A stretch of 64,000 nt of DNA, taken from assembly GCF_000011085.1 (NCBI RefSeq), contig NC_006396.1:2170001-2234000 (forward strand), given 5' to 3'. The stretch comes from Haloarcula marismortui ATCC 43049 (lineage in GTDB: Archaea; Halobacteriota; Halobacteria; Halobacteriales; Haloarculaceae). Below the pieces are notes generated by a model. It had not been told where the DNA came from. It searched no databases and saw nothing but the letters and a program-made list of their open reading frames with translations. The position numbers and the translations under genes were made by a program. The first letter of the stretch is position 1; every line of letters begins with the position of its first letter. This document shows positions 20,212 to 29,032 of the stretch, one piece after another.

Positions 20212-20219
20212 GTTATTGA
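20212..20219 (+). promoter_or_regulatory. Putative TATA box for the transporter starting at 20242
   Basis: GTTATTGA is centred about 26 nt before the GTG at 20242, favouring that codon as a leaderless start over the upstream ATG at 20170. Confidence 0.4.
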
Positions 20220-20241
20220 GGTCGGCCGGCCGTTGTCAACC

Positions 20242-21114
20242 GTGAACGTCGGAATCGCGTACGCCGTCCTGTCGGCGCTGGTGTTTGGGGTGTACCTGTT
20301 CGTGATGAAGCGGTGGTTCACCGAATACCCGTCGCCGGTGTTCCTGCTGCTTACGTACAGCCTGGTCCCCATCGTCTACTTCCCAGTCGTCTTCATCAGC
20401 AACAAGCCCTTCCTCCCGGCGGGAAACCGCGTCAATGTCCTCTTGTCGATACTCGCTGTGACGGCGGTGACGGCAGTGGGACTGCTCACCCTTTTTCGGG
20501 CGATCCGCGTCGGCGAAGTCTCCTACGTCTCGCCGATCAGCAAAATCGTTCCTGTGTTCGTGTTGCCGCTGGAAGTCGGCCTGCTGGGCCAGCACCTCTC
20601 GCCGCTGCAGGTCGGCGGCGTCGTCGTCGCGACCGCCGCCGTTTATGTCGCGAACTGGCAAGGCACAGCGTTACTGGCCCCACTCAAACGGGCCCAGCAG
20701 TCCCGGCCCGCGCAATTGGCCTTACTGTCGGCTGCGGCGTTCGCGCTCGTCGATGTAAGCAAGCGGGTGCTGATGCAGGAACTGGCTATCGAACCGACGA
20801 CATACATCCCGGTGATGGCTGTCGGCATCGCCGCGTTGATGACGCCGTTCGCGTTCCGGTATCAGATCCCGCCGGGGTGGCAGGCAGACCTCCCGAAGTT
20901 CGTCGTCGCGGCGATGTTCGTCGCCTACGCGAACCACATCGTGTTGCTGTCCTTCCAGTTGCTCCCGGCGAGTATCGTTTCCCCCATCGTCAACGGGCAG
21001 GCTATCGTTGCTGTTATTCTGGGCGCGATTATTCTCGACGAGGCGCAGTTCCGAGCACGCCTAGCCGCTGCGGGGCTGGCTATCGTCGGTATCGCAATGA
21101 TATCGGTCGGATAG
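20242..21114 (+). CDS. EamA/DMT-family transporter
   Basis: A 290-residue integral membrane protein with about ten hydrophobic segments in two halves, the fold of drug/metabolite transporters. Landmarks are FRAIRVGEVSYVSPISKIVPVFV in the first half and SFQLLPASIVSPIVNGQAIVAVILGAIILDE in the second, each with the family's helix 4-5 pattern. The GTG at 20242 is taken as start because it precedes the first membrane helix directly and lies at leaderless distance from a TATA-like box. An ATG at 20170 inside the previous gene would add 24 residues without membrane character. The substrate is unknown. Confidence 0.85.
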   Translation: MNVGIAYAVLSALVFGVYLFVMKRWFTEYPSPVFLLLTYSLVPIVYFPVVFISNKPFLPAGNRVNVLLSILAVTAVTAVGLLTLFRAIRVGEVSYVSPISKIVPVFVLPLEVGLLGQHLSPLQVGGVVVATAAVYVANWQGTALLAPLKRAQQSRPAQLALLSAAAFALVDVSKRVLMQELAIEPTTYIPVMAVGIAALMTPFAFRYQIPPGWQADLPKFVVAAMFVAYANHIVLLSFQLLPASIVSPIVNGQAIVAVILGAIILDEAQFRARLAAAGLAIVGIAMISVG

Positions 21115-21119
21115 AAAGG

Positions 21120-21284
21120 TCAGGCCGACTTTCGTTCCGAGGAGCAGCCAACCTGTACCGCATAGCTCGATTGAAGCCATGCGGTCGGGTTCTCGGTGTC
21201 GTAGACGACGACGTCGCCGCCGCCAGTAGTGAAGCTGCCGTACTGCTCGTCGGAGTCGGTAGTATCGCGCGACGCTGGTTCCAT
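21120..21284 (-). CDS. Small haloarchaeal protein (DUF7331-like)
   Basis: A 54-residue protein with the conserved pattern YGSFTTGGGDVVVYDTENP followed by AWLQSSYAVQV. This matches, from memory, the haloarchaeal family annotated DUF7331, whose function is unknown. The start at 21284 is preferred over 21302 because it lies at leaderless distance from the minus-strand TATA-like CATTTATG. It is divergent from thiDN, sharing a 150-nt control region. Confidence 0.72.
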   Translation of the reverse strand: MEPASRDTTDSDEQYGSFTTGGGDVVVYDTENPTAWLQSSYAVQVGCSSERKSA

Positions 21285-21316
21285 TGTGGTACAAGGGCAC
21301 ATCCGACACAGCGCTA

Positions 21317-21324
21317 CATAAATG
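21317..21324 (-). promoter_or_regulatory. Putative TATA box for the small gene at 21120-21284
   Basis: On the minus strand CATTTATG is centred about 36 nt before the ATG, consistent with a short leader. Confidence 0.45.
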
Positions 21325-21373
21325 TTTCTCAGATGTGGTATGAAGTATTATTAGCATACTAGGATTTGTCCGC

Positions 21374-21381
21374 ATAATATA
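21374..21381 (+). promoter_or_regulatory. Putative TATA box for thiD-thiN
   Basis: ATAATATA is flanked by TAGGA on the left and TCCTA on the right, a weak inverted repeat that could be an operator. Initiation near 21402 would put the first in-frame ATG (21407) almost at the RNA end, so 21407 is an alternative to the 21434 start. Confidence 0.45.
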
Positions 21382-21433
21382 GTCCTACTGAGAGACCAGC
21401 ACCGATATGTGGCCGCCGGCAAAGGCATCAGAT

Positions 21434-22792
21434 ATGACACGAACGGACGCCCCAGTAACGCCGCCAGTCGTGCTGACCGTCGCTGGCAGCGACTCCGGTG
21501 GTGGGGCCGGCATCCAGGCCGACCTCAAGACCATCGAAGCCTGTGGCGGCTTCGGGACCAGCGCGATCACGAGCGTGACGGCACAGAACACCACGGGCGT
21601 GCAGGGCCAGCATCTGCTCCCGGTCGACGAAATTGAGGCCCAGATTGGGGCGGTCACGGGAGATTTCGACGTGGCCGCGGTCAAAACGGGCATGCTCGCG
21701 ACAAGCGAGGTCATCGATCTGGTCACCGAGTATGCCGCCGACCTGCCGAATCTCGTCGTCGACCCGGTGATGGTGGCGGCCTCGGGCGACCGGTTACTGG
21801 CTGCCGAGGCTGAAGACGCTTACGAGACCCTCATCGCCGAAGCGGCGGTCGTCACGCCGAACGCCGACGAAGCCGCCGTCCTGACCGGGCGCGATGTCGA
21901 CGACCCTGCGGCCGCGGAGCAGGCGGGCCGTGACCTCGTTGAGATGGGAGCCGACAGCGCGCTCGTGAAGGGGGGCCATGTCCCGGGCGACGCCGTCGTC
22001 GACACCCTCGTGACCGGTGACGGGGTGACGACGTTCCGCCACGACCGCATCGACACCGAGGCCACCCACGGCTCCGGCTGTACGCTCTCCTCAGCCATCG
22101 CGACGCAGTTGGCCCACGGCGACGACCTGCCGGCGGCGGTCGGAAGCAGTATCGACCTGCTTGCGAGCGCGGTCCGGTACAACGTTGACGTGGGTGACGG
22201 TCCGGGCGCGGTCCACCACCTCGTCCAGACCCGCAACGACGCCGCGCGCCGTCCGACAAGCGAGGCCGTCGAGCGAGCCGTGTCGGCCCTCGTCGATGCG
22301 GACGTGTCGGCGCTGGTCCCAGAGCGAGGGATGACAATCGCTGGTGCGACACCATACGCAGAGACACCGGACGCGGTCGCCGCCGTCGAAGGCCGCATCG
22401 CCCGCACGATGGACGGTATCCGGCCGAACCGCGGCGTCCGCTTCGGCGCGTCCACGACGGTGGCTCGTGCCCTGCTGGCCGCCCGTGAACATGACCCCGC
22501 GGTCCGGTTCGCCGCCAACTGCCGACTGGCCGACGCCATTGAGGACGCGCTGTCGTCGCTGAACAGGCCTGTCGCTGCGTACGACCCCGACGAGCGCCCG
22601 GACGCGGTTTCCGACGACGGTATCGCGTGGGGCGTCGACCGGGCCTTCGAGACCAGCGAGGGGACACCGGTCGCCGTCGTCGGCCGCGAGGGCGTGGGTA
22701 CTGACGGCCGCGTGACACTGTTCGCAGCGGACGCCGACGACCTTGTCTCCCGGATGGAGACCGTCCACGGGACCGTTGAGGACAGCGTGTAG
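21434..22792 (+). CDS. thiD: Hydroxymethylpyrimidine/phosphomethylpyrimidine kinase fused to ThiN
   Basis: A bifunctional thiamine biosynthesis protein, 452 residues from this start. Residues 1-260 are a ribokinase-fold ThiD with [33 protein letters not shown] and the anion-hole motif [13 protein letters not shown]. Residues 280-452 match ThiN, the archaeal thiamine-phosphate synthase that replaces ThiE. Together they phosphorylate HMP and couple it to the thiazole. The start is ambiguous between 21407 and 21434; 21434 matches the usual ThiD N terminus. There is no thiamine riboswitch; control by a ThiR-like repressor is possible. Confidence 0.92.
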   Translation: MTRTDAPVTPPVVLTVAGSDSGGGAGIQADLKTIEACGGFGTSAITSVTAQNTTGVQGQHLLPVDEIEAQIGAVTGDFDVAAVKTGMLATSEVIDLVTEYAADLPNLVVDPVMVAASGDRLLAAEAEDAYETLIAEAAVVTPNADEAAVLTGRDVDDPAAAEQAGRDLVEMGADSALVKGGHVPGDAVVDTLVTGDGVTTFRHDRIDTEATHGSGCTLSSAIATQLAHGDDLPAAVGSSIDLLASAVRYNVDVGDGPGAVHHLVQTRNDAARRPTSEAVERAVSALVDADVSALVPERGMTIAGATPYAETPDAVAAVEGRIARTMDGIRPNRGVRFGASTTVARALLAAREHDPAVRFAANCRLADAIEDALSSLNRPVAAYDPDERPDAVSDDGIAWGVDRAFETSEGTPVAVVGREGVGTDGRVTLFAADADDLVSRMETVHGTVEDSV

Positions 22793-22867
22793 CCGGTCAG
22801 TCGGTCGTGCGCTGGTTCGACACAGACGGTGGCCGCGTTTAACCGCGAGCAACGCATACCCGGACGT

Positions 22868-23503
22868 ATGAGTGAAACACAGTCGAGCGAGCGGATTACG
22901 GTCTTCTCGGACTACGTCTGCCCGTTCTGTTATCTCGGACGCGAATCGCTCAGGCAGTACCAGTCGACGCGCGAGGACGAACTGGAGGTCGACTGGCACC
23001 CCTTCGACCTCCGGAGCGGGAAGCGCAACCCCGACGGCTCCATCGACCACTCCGTCGACGACGGCAAGGACGACGAGTACTACGAGCAGGCCAAAGAGAG
23101 TGTCCGCCGATTGCAGGCGAAATACGACGTCGAGATGGACCTGGACATCGCCACTGACATCGACTCGCTGCCCGCCCAGATTGCCTCCTACTACGTCAAA
23201 GAGCACTACGACTACGAGACGTGGCTGGCCTTCGACGTGGCCGTCTTCGAGGCGCTGTGGCAGGACGGACAGGACATCGGCGACGAAGACCTGCTGGTCG
23301 AGCTGGCCGAGGACGCGGGCGTCGACGGCGACGAGATCCGGTCGGCGCTCGCGGACGGCGCCCTCCGGTCAGAGGTCCGCGAGAATTTCACGGCGGCCAA
23401 GCGCCAGGGCATCACCGGCGTCCCGACGTTCGCCTACGATGGTCACGCCGCCCGCGGCGCGGTCCCGCCCGAGCAGCTCGAACGGCTGGTCGAAGGTAGC
23501 TGA
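22868..23503 (+). CDS. DsbA/FrnE-type thiol oxidoreductase
   Basis: A 211-residue thioredoxin-fold protein of the DSBA family with the redox motif CPFC at residues 18-21 (FSDYVCPFCYLGRESL). A helical insertion follows and the cis-proline region is GITGVPTFAYDGHAARGAVPPEQLERLV. No signal peptide is present, so it is cytoplasmic, as in the FrnE/2-hydroxychromene isomerase-like subgroup. Likely roles are disulphide exchange or stress defence. It stands alone between thiD and a convergent dehydrogenase gene. Confidence 0.9.
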   Translation: MSETQSSERITVFSDYVCPFCYLGRESLRQYQSTREDELEVDWHPFDLRSGKRNPDGSIDHSVDDGKDDEYYEQAKESVRRLQAKYDVEMDLDIATDIDSLPAQIASYYVKEHYDYETWLAFDVAVFEALWQDGQDIGDEDLLVELAEDAGVDGDEIRSALADGALRSEVRENFTAAKRQGITGVPTFAYDGHAARGAVPPEQLERLVEGS

Positions 23504-23537
23504 ACGTGGCACAAGGCGGCATCGCCTGCGCTCGATC

Positions 23538-24703
<1,166 letters not shown>

Positions 24704-24730
24704 AACGATATGTGTTACCACGGGCTGTGA

Positions 24731-24738
24731 AATAAATA
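24731..24738 (-). promoter_or_regulatory. Putative TATA box for the small gene at 24527-24703
   Basis: On the minus strand ATATTTATT is centred about 31 nt before the ATG. The region 24704-24868 is AT-rich and holds the divergent promoters of this gene and the TSUP gene (GATTTAAG near 24830). Confidence 0.5.
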
Positions 24739-24868
24739 TTAGGGATATTAGGCCACCGGAGACCTCGTGCCTTTTTGCCGTCTTCGCCTATTTTTTGCAT
24801 CATTTTTGAAATAAGTACAGACAACAAGGGATTTAAGCGATAGTTCACAATGCTGGGTTCACGCGTCA

Positions 24869-25963
24869 ATGACCACGTCGTCACCGTCCAGTCGGCTCCA
24901 GAAGGGGTTTCTCAAGTACCAGCACGTCTTCGTGTTTCTGGCACCACTGCTGTTCGTCGTCGGTGTGTACACCGCCGCACCGACGCCCGCGGACGCGGGC
25001 ACCGGCTACTGGTTCGAGTACTGGTGGCTCTGCATCGCCTTCGTCATCGGGGCGACCACCGTCAACACGGTCGGTATCAGCGGGTCGGCGCTGTTCGTCC
25101 CGTTTCTCATCTTCATCTTCCCGTTACTCGCCGGGGAGACGCTGACACCGGAGACACTGGTGAAGGTCGGACTCATCAGCGAATCGTTCGGCCTCTCCAG
25201 TTCGGCACTCGCGTTCATCCAGTACGGGCTCGTCGACCGACGGCTCGCGCTGAGCCTCGTCCTCGGGAGCGTACCCTTTGTCATCGCTGGCGCGCTGCTG
25301 TCGTTTGTCATCCCGGAACCGCTGTTTCACGCGCTGCTCGGCATCGCTCTGCTGGCCGCGTCGTACCTGCTTTTCAAAGCCGACCTCGGCCACGAGGAAC
25401 CGGGCGAGGCAGGCGACAGTGACCCGGAAGTATCGGCTGACGGGGGCGACGCGACACTCCCCGACGACGACAACAAGCTCGGCCCGGCCGGCGTCGAAAC
25501 GGCCGACGACGGAGCAGTGACGCGCGTCGACCGCGACGGCAACGACTACGGCTACACGCGCGGCGGCTATCTCGAACGCTTCGCGAACTACAGCATCGGC
25601 GGCGTCTTCCAGGGACTGGCCGGCTTCGGCGTCGGCGAACTGGGCATCATCTCGATGCTCCGAACCGATGTCCCTGTCCGAGTCGCCATCGGGACAAACC
25701 ACATCGTCGTGGCGCTGACGGCCGTCCTCGCCTCGCTGGTCCACGTCTTCGGCGGCGGCCTCGTTCCGGGCGCGCACTCCATCGACCTCGCATCGACGCC
25801 GTGGAACATGGTCGTCTGGACCGTGCCCGCAACCGTCACCGGCGGCCAGATTGCGCCGTACGTCTCGACCGCACTGGATACCGGGACCATCAAGAAGTTC
25901 GTCGGCGGGCTGTTCGCAGTCATCGCCGCAGCGCTGTTCCTGATGGCGACGGGTGGTGTTTAA
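24869..25963 (+). CDS. TSUP-family (TauE/SafE) anion permease
   Basis: A 364-residue membrane protein with about eight hydrophobic segments in two TSUP halves. TTVNTVGISGSALFVPFLIF lies in the first half and GVFQGLAGFGVGELGIISMLRTDVPVRVAIGTNHIVVALTA in the second. They are separated by a cytoplasmic acidic loop (about residues 175-230). TSUP carriers move sulfite, sulfonates, taurine or other sulfur or organic anions; the substrate here is not clear. A universal stress protein starts four bases after the stop, so the two are probably co-expressed. Confidence 0.87.
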   Translation: MTTSSPSSRLQKGFLKYQHVFVFLAPLLFVVGVYTAAPTPADAGTGYWFEYWWLCIAFVIGATTVNTVGISGSALFVPFLIFIFPLLAGETLTPETLVKVGLISESFGLSSSALAFIQYGLVDRRLALSLVLGSVPFVIAGALLSFVIPEPLFHALLGIALLAASYLLFKADLGHEEPGEAGDSDPEVSADGGDATLPDDDNKLGPAGVETADDGAVTRVDRDGNDYGYTRGGYLERFANYSIGGVFQGLAGFGVGELGIISMLRTDVPVRVAIGTNHIVVALTAVLASLVHVFGGGLVPGAHSIDLASTPWNMVVWTVPATVTGGQIAPYVSTALDTGTIKKFVGGLFAVIAAALFLMATGGV

Positions 25964-25967
25964 GACG

Positions 25968-26405
25968 ATGTACGACACGATTCTCCTCCCGACCGACGGC
26001 AGCGACGGTATCGGTGCGGCCGCGAGACACGCGGGAACGATTGCAGACCGGTTCGACGCGACGGTCCATGTGCTCTCTGTCGTCGACAGCCGAAACCGGT
26101 TCGAGAGCCCGTCGAGCGGCCTCTCGGCCGACGCGTGGCTCGAAGCAGAGCGCGAGCGCGCAGGGACGGCCATCGACGCGACCGTCGCCGAGCTACCCGA
26201 CGACGTTTCGGTCGAGACCACACAGCGAGAGGGCGTCCCGAAGACGGAAATCGTCGACGCCGTCACGGAGATTCCGGCGGACCTCGTCGTGATGGGGACC
26301 CACGGCCGGACCGGACTGGACCACTATCTCATTGGGAGCGTTGCAGAGACGGTCGTCCGCGAATCGCCGGTGCCGGTGCTGACCGTCCAGCTGTCGGACG
26401 AGTGA
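25968..26405 (+). CDS. UspA-family universal stress protein
   Basis: A 145-residue single-domain Usp. ILLPTDGSDG marks the N-terminal strand, and the ATP-binding signature GTHGRTGLDHYLIGSVAETVVRESPVPVLTV is complete (G-2x-G-9x-G-S/T), so nucleotide binding is likely. The ATG follows the TSUP stop by four bases. In archaea Usp proteins are often encoded beside transporters and are thought to modulate them; that link is inferred here. Confidence 0.92.
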   Translation: MYDTILLPTDGSDGIGAAARHAGTIADRFDATVHVLSVVDSRNRFESPSSGLSADAWLEAERERAGTAIDATVAELPDDVSVETTQREGVPKTEIVDAVTEIPADLVVMGTHGRTGLDHYLIGSVAETVVRESPVPVLTVQLSDE

Positions 26406-26432
26406 GCACGGTACAGGGGCCAGTGTGACGCA

Positions 26433-26951
26433 TCAGCCATCGACCAGGGCTGTCCGGGACGGATCAGTAGCTCGGTGGTACGCTGACAGCACGAGCGCGT
26501 GGAACGCGACGAGAACGCCGACACCGACGACGATGACTGCGACCTGCAGCGGCGTCGAGAGCAGCCCCAGCGAGACGATGAGCGTCGTCGCGCAGGCCGG
26601 TGCGTGGACCGTATCTGTTGCAATCATCCCCCAGCTCGTCACGACGAGTGAGAGGGTCGCACTCGCGACGAGGCGAAGCCCGGCCATCGAGAATGCGGTT
26701 GGGTCCGCGACGAGCGAGACACCGCCAGCAAGCAGGCTGTACGCGAGCAGCCCCGCAACACCGCCGATGAAATGGCTCATGACGACACTGGCCAGCCCCG
26801 TCCGGTCGCCGTCCCGCTGAAATGCGAGAATGAACGCAGACGGGCCGAGACTCGGGAAGATGAATGGCTGGCCGCTCGCCCACGCGAGCGTTCCGAGGAC
26901 GACGAACAGCACGCCAGCGTACAGGCTCGTCCCGACCCGATGCCGTCGCAT
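26433..26951 (-). CDS. HPP-family integral membrane protein
   Basis: A 172-residue membrane protein with four to five hydrophobic segments. It has the HPP family pattern: PFIFPSLGPSAFILAF near the N terminus, SHFIGGVAGLLAYSLL and HAPACATTLIVSLGLL. The family includes a chloroplast nitrite transporter, but archaeal members are uncharacterised. It converges with the Usp gene. Anion transport is a possibility only. Confidence 0.85.
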   Translation of the reverse strand: MRRHRVGTSLYAGVLFVVLGTLAWASGQPFIFPSLGPSAFILAFQRDGDRTGLASVVMSHFIGGVAGLLAYSLLAGGVSLVADPTAFSMAGLRLVASATLSLVVTSWGMIATDTVHAPACATTLIVSLGLLSTPLQVAVIVVGVGVLVAFHALVLSAYHRATDPSRTALVDG

Positions 26952-27025
26952 TGCTCCCGGTAGGAAACTGGACGGATAAGACAGTCACGGTCCGACAGAG
27001 TCGTCCCGAATGGGGACGACAGCGG

Positions 27026-27793
27026 TCAGAGCGCCGTCATCGTCGTGTCGTCCTCGCTCGGGGCCGACGGCGGCCGCCCGTCAGCCGTCCGCAGTTGCTC
27101 GAACGCGACTGCGATAATCGCGGTGCCATACAGCGACGCCAGGGGTTGGATAACGATAGTTGGCAGTTGCGAAACCGGTCCCGAAAGCGCCAGCGAGCCG
27201 ATGAATCCGATGATCCCGCCAACGACCGCCGCGGCGGCACCAACAATCAACAGCAGGCCGAACAGCGCGAGCCGGTCACCCTTGGTGAGCCGGTAGCTCT
27301 CTTTGAGCGCCGCAACGAAGTTCCGGTCTTCGACGATGACGTACGGCATCATGAAAATGAACACGACGTAGGCGAAGATGCCGGGGATGAGGAACAAGAT
27401 CGACCCGATGAACACCAGCAGGCTGTAGACGATCCCGCCGACGAACACGTTCACCAGCGCGAGTGGCACGTTCCGCGTGAACGCACCCTCAGGGAAGCTC
27501 TCGCGCGCTCCGGGGACAAACGTCCGGAAGGACACGACAGTGAGATACAGTGAGACGACGGAGGTGACAGCGATACCGGCACCAGCAACAGTAAGCGGGA
27601 TGTCGAAGGTGAGCGGGAGGGCTGCGGCAATTTCGCCGTATCCCATCCTGGTGTAGGTCGTCGCCAGGATTGAATTGAACAGGACTTGAAAGCTAGCCAT
27701 CAGGGCAAAAAACGCTACAAGTAGTATCGCGCCGGTACGACTGAACAGCCGGTACCCCGCCTCTTCGAGGGCGGAGCCGATTTGGAGGGCCAT
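27026..27793 (-). CDS. Polytopic membrane protein, haloarchaeal family
   Basis: A 255-residue membrane protein with about six hydrophobic segments. It includes a glycine-rich pair (LFGLLLIVGAAAAVVGGIIGFIGSLAL) and the loop IVEDRNFVAALKESYRLTKGDRLALFG, which resembles the glycerophosphoryl-diester-phosphodiesterase membrane-domain/DUF7847-like group. The function is unknown. It has a short polar C-terminal tail. It precedes HPP on the same strand by 74 nt but may be independent. Confidence 0.78.
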   Translation of the reverse strand: MALQIGSALEEAGYRLFSRTGAILLVAFFALMASFQVLFNSILATTYTRMGYGEIAAALPLTFDIPLTVAGAGIAVTSVVSLYLTVVSFRTFVPGARESFPEGAFTRNVPLALVNVFVGGIVYSLLVFIGSILFLIPGIFAYVVFIFMMPYVIVEDRNFVAALKESYRLTKGDRLALFGLLLIVGAAAAVVGGIIGFIGSLALSGPVSQLPTIVIQPLASLYGTAIIAVAFEQLRTADGRPPSAPSEDDTTMTAL

Positions 27794-27855
27794 CGTCGGA
27801 CCGCTTCGACAAGCAATGACAAAAGTGTTGCCTCAGTGTGACAATCCAACCCAGT

Positions 27856-28203
27856 TCACGTACGCGATTCCAGCCCGCGTTCGACGAACTCGATAAGGTC
27901 CTCCGCCGGGACGAACCCGTCAGCACGGCGGTGAATCAGGTCCCCGTCAGCAAACAGCAGGAACGTCGGGACACTCCGGACATCGAACGCGTCGACGGCA
28001 TCGAGGTCGTGTTTCGGATTGAACACGACCACTGTGGCGTCAGTGGCTTTCGCAGCGATATCGAGTATCGGCTCCATGGACTTGCAGATAGTACAGCCAG
28101 TCGTCCGGACCATCACCAAGACGTGGTCGGCCGTGGCCAGCACGTCGTCAAGTTCGTCTCGCGTTTCCACCGTCCGAACGCTGTGTTCCGTCGTCGTGTC
28201 CAT
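27856..28203 (-). CDS. Thioredoxin-fold protein with CTIC active site
   Basis: A 115-residue thioredoxin-like protein with the redox pair CTIC in TTGCTICKSMEP and the cis-Pro segment VRSVPTFLLFADGDLIHR. Both cysteines are present, but the motif differs from the classical CGPC, which should shift its redox potential; this is an inference from family chemistry. The frame extends to 28284, but the N-terminal extension has no thioredoxin counterpart, so MDTTTEHSVRT at 28203 is the chosen start. Confidence 0.87.
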   Translation of the reverse strand: MDTTTEHSVRTVETRDELDDVLATADHVLVMVRTTGCTICKSMEPILDIAAKATDATVVVFNPKHDLDAVDAFDVRSVPTFLLFADGDLIHRRADGFVPAEDLIEFVERGLESRT

Positions 28204-28280
28204 AGAGACGGTACGTGCCACAGCGCGAAGAACCCCGCGACGGGTCACACCCGTTCGGCCGCAACTACTGTCCGGCGCTG

Positions 28281-28841
28281 TCAATCCTCGATTTCACGTA
28301 CGACCGACGCGGGGTTCCCCTGAACGACGACGCCAGCAGGAACGTCGTCGGTGACGACCGCACCGGACCCGATGACGGCATCGTCGCCGACGGTGACGCC
28401 CGGGTTGATGACCGCCTGCCCACCGACCCAGACATTGTCGCCGATAGTCACCGGCTTCCCGTACTCGACGCCGCTACGTCGTTCATCCGGGTCAAGTGGG
28501 TGCGTCGCGGTGTAGATGTGGACACCCGGCCCGAGCAGGCAGTCGTCGCCGATATCGACCCGGCAGACATCCAGTACGACGCAGTCGAAGTTCGCGTAGA
28601 ACCCATCGCCGACGTGGATGTTGTCGCCGTAGTCACACCGGAAGGGCGGTTCGACGTGGCAGTCCGCACCGACCGAGCCAAAGAGGTCCTCGATGAGCGC
28701 CTGTCTGGTGTCGGCCTCAGATGGGTCGGTCTGGTTGTACTCCCGGGTGAGTTCGTTCGCACGCTCTCGGGCAGCAACGAGTGCTGGGTCGCTCGCGTCG
28801 TAGCGCTCGCCCGCCAGCATCTTCTCCCGTTCAGACGCCAT
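28281..28841 (-). CDS. Maltose/galactoside O-acetyltransferase family (left-handed beta-helix)
   Basis: A 186-residue acyltransferase. The N-terminal Mac domain begins REKMLAGERYDASDP. The hexapeptide-repeat left-handed beta-helix from about residue 60 contains IGDDCLLGPGVHIYTATHPLD, with the catalytic His in the TATHPLD motif, and ends with the GNPASVVREI coda. Such enzymes acetylate sugars using acetyl-CoA as trimers. The actual acceptor is unknown. It is next to the thioredoxin gene on the same strand. Confidence 0.92.
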   Translation of the reverse strand: MASEREKMLAGERYDASDPALVAARERANELTREYNQTDPSEADTRQALIEDLFGSVGADCHVEPPFRCDYGDNIHVGDGFYANFDCVVLDVCRVDIGDDCLLGPGVHIYTATHPLDPDERRSGVEYGKPVTIGDNVWVGGQAVINPGVTVGDDAVIGSGAVVTDDVPAGVVVQGNPASVVREIED

Positions 28842-29002
28842 TCCGACCCACCTCTGAAGTCTCTCTCGCGGCGCGGCGAGGGATGGTCATAGTGGGCTGT
28901 CGGAGCGCCCCGGTAAGAGATGTTTGGGTCGGGGGGCTTTCTGACTGTTCGAAGTCGCCATCGCGTCCCGAAACACGACCCACCCTGCTAGCCCGGAACG
29001 GA

Positions 29003-29009
29003 TTTATAG
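29003..29009 (+). promoter_or_regulatory. Putative TATA box for the DUF460 gene
   Basis: TTTATAG is centred 27 nt before the GTG at 29033, consistent with a leaderless GTG-initiated message. Confidence 0.5.
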
Positions 29010-29032
29010 TCGACCGTCGCCTACCATGGTTC

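Noticed and set aside
21384-21420. CTGAGA sequence upstream of thiD as a possible thiamine riboswitch
   Set aside because: It lies upstream of the predicted transcription start, and the rest of the THI-box consensus and its helices are missing.
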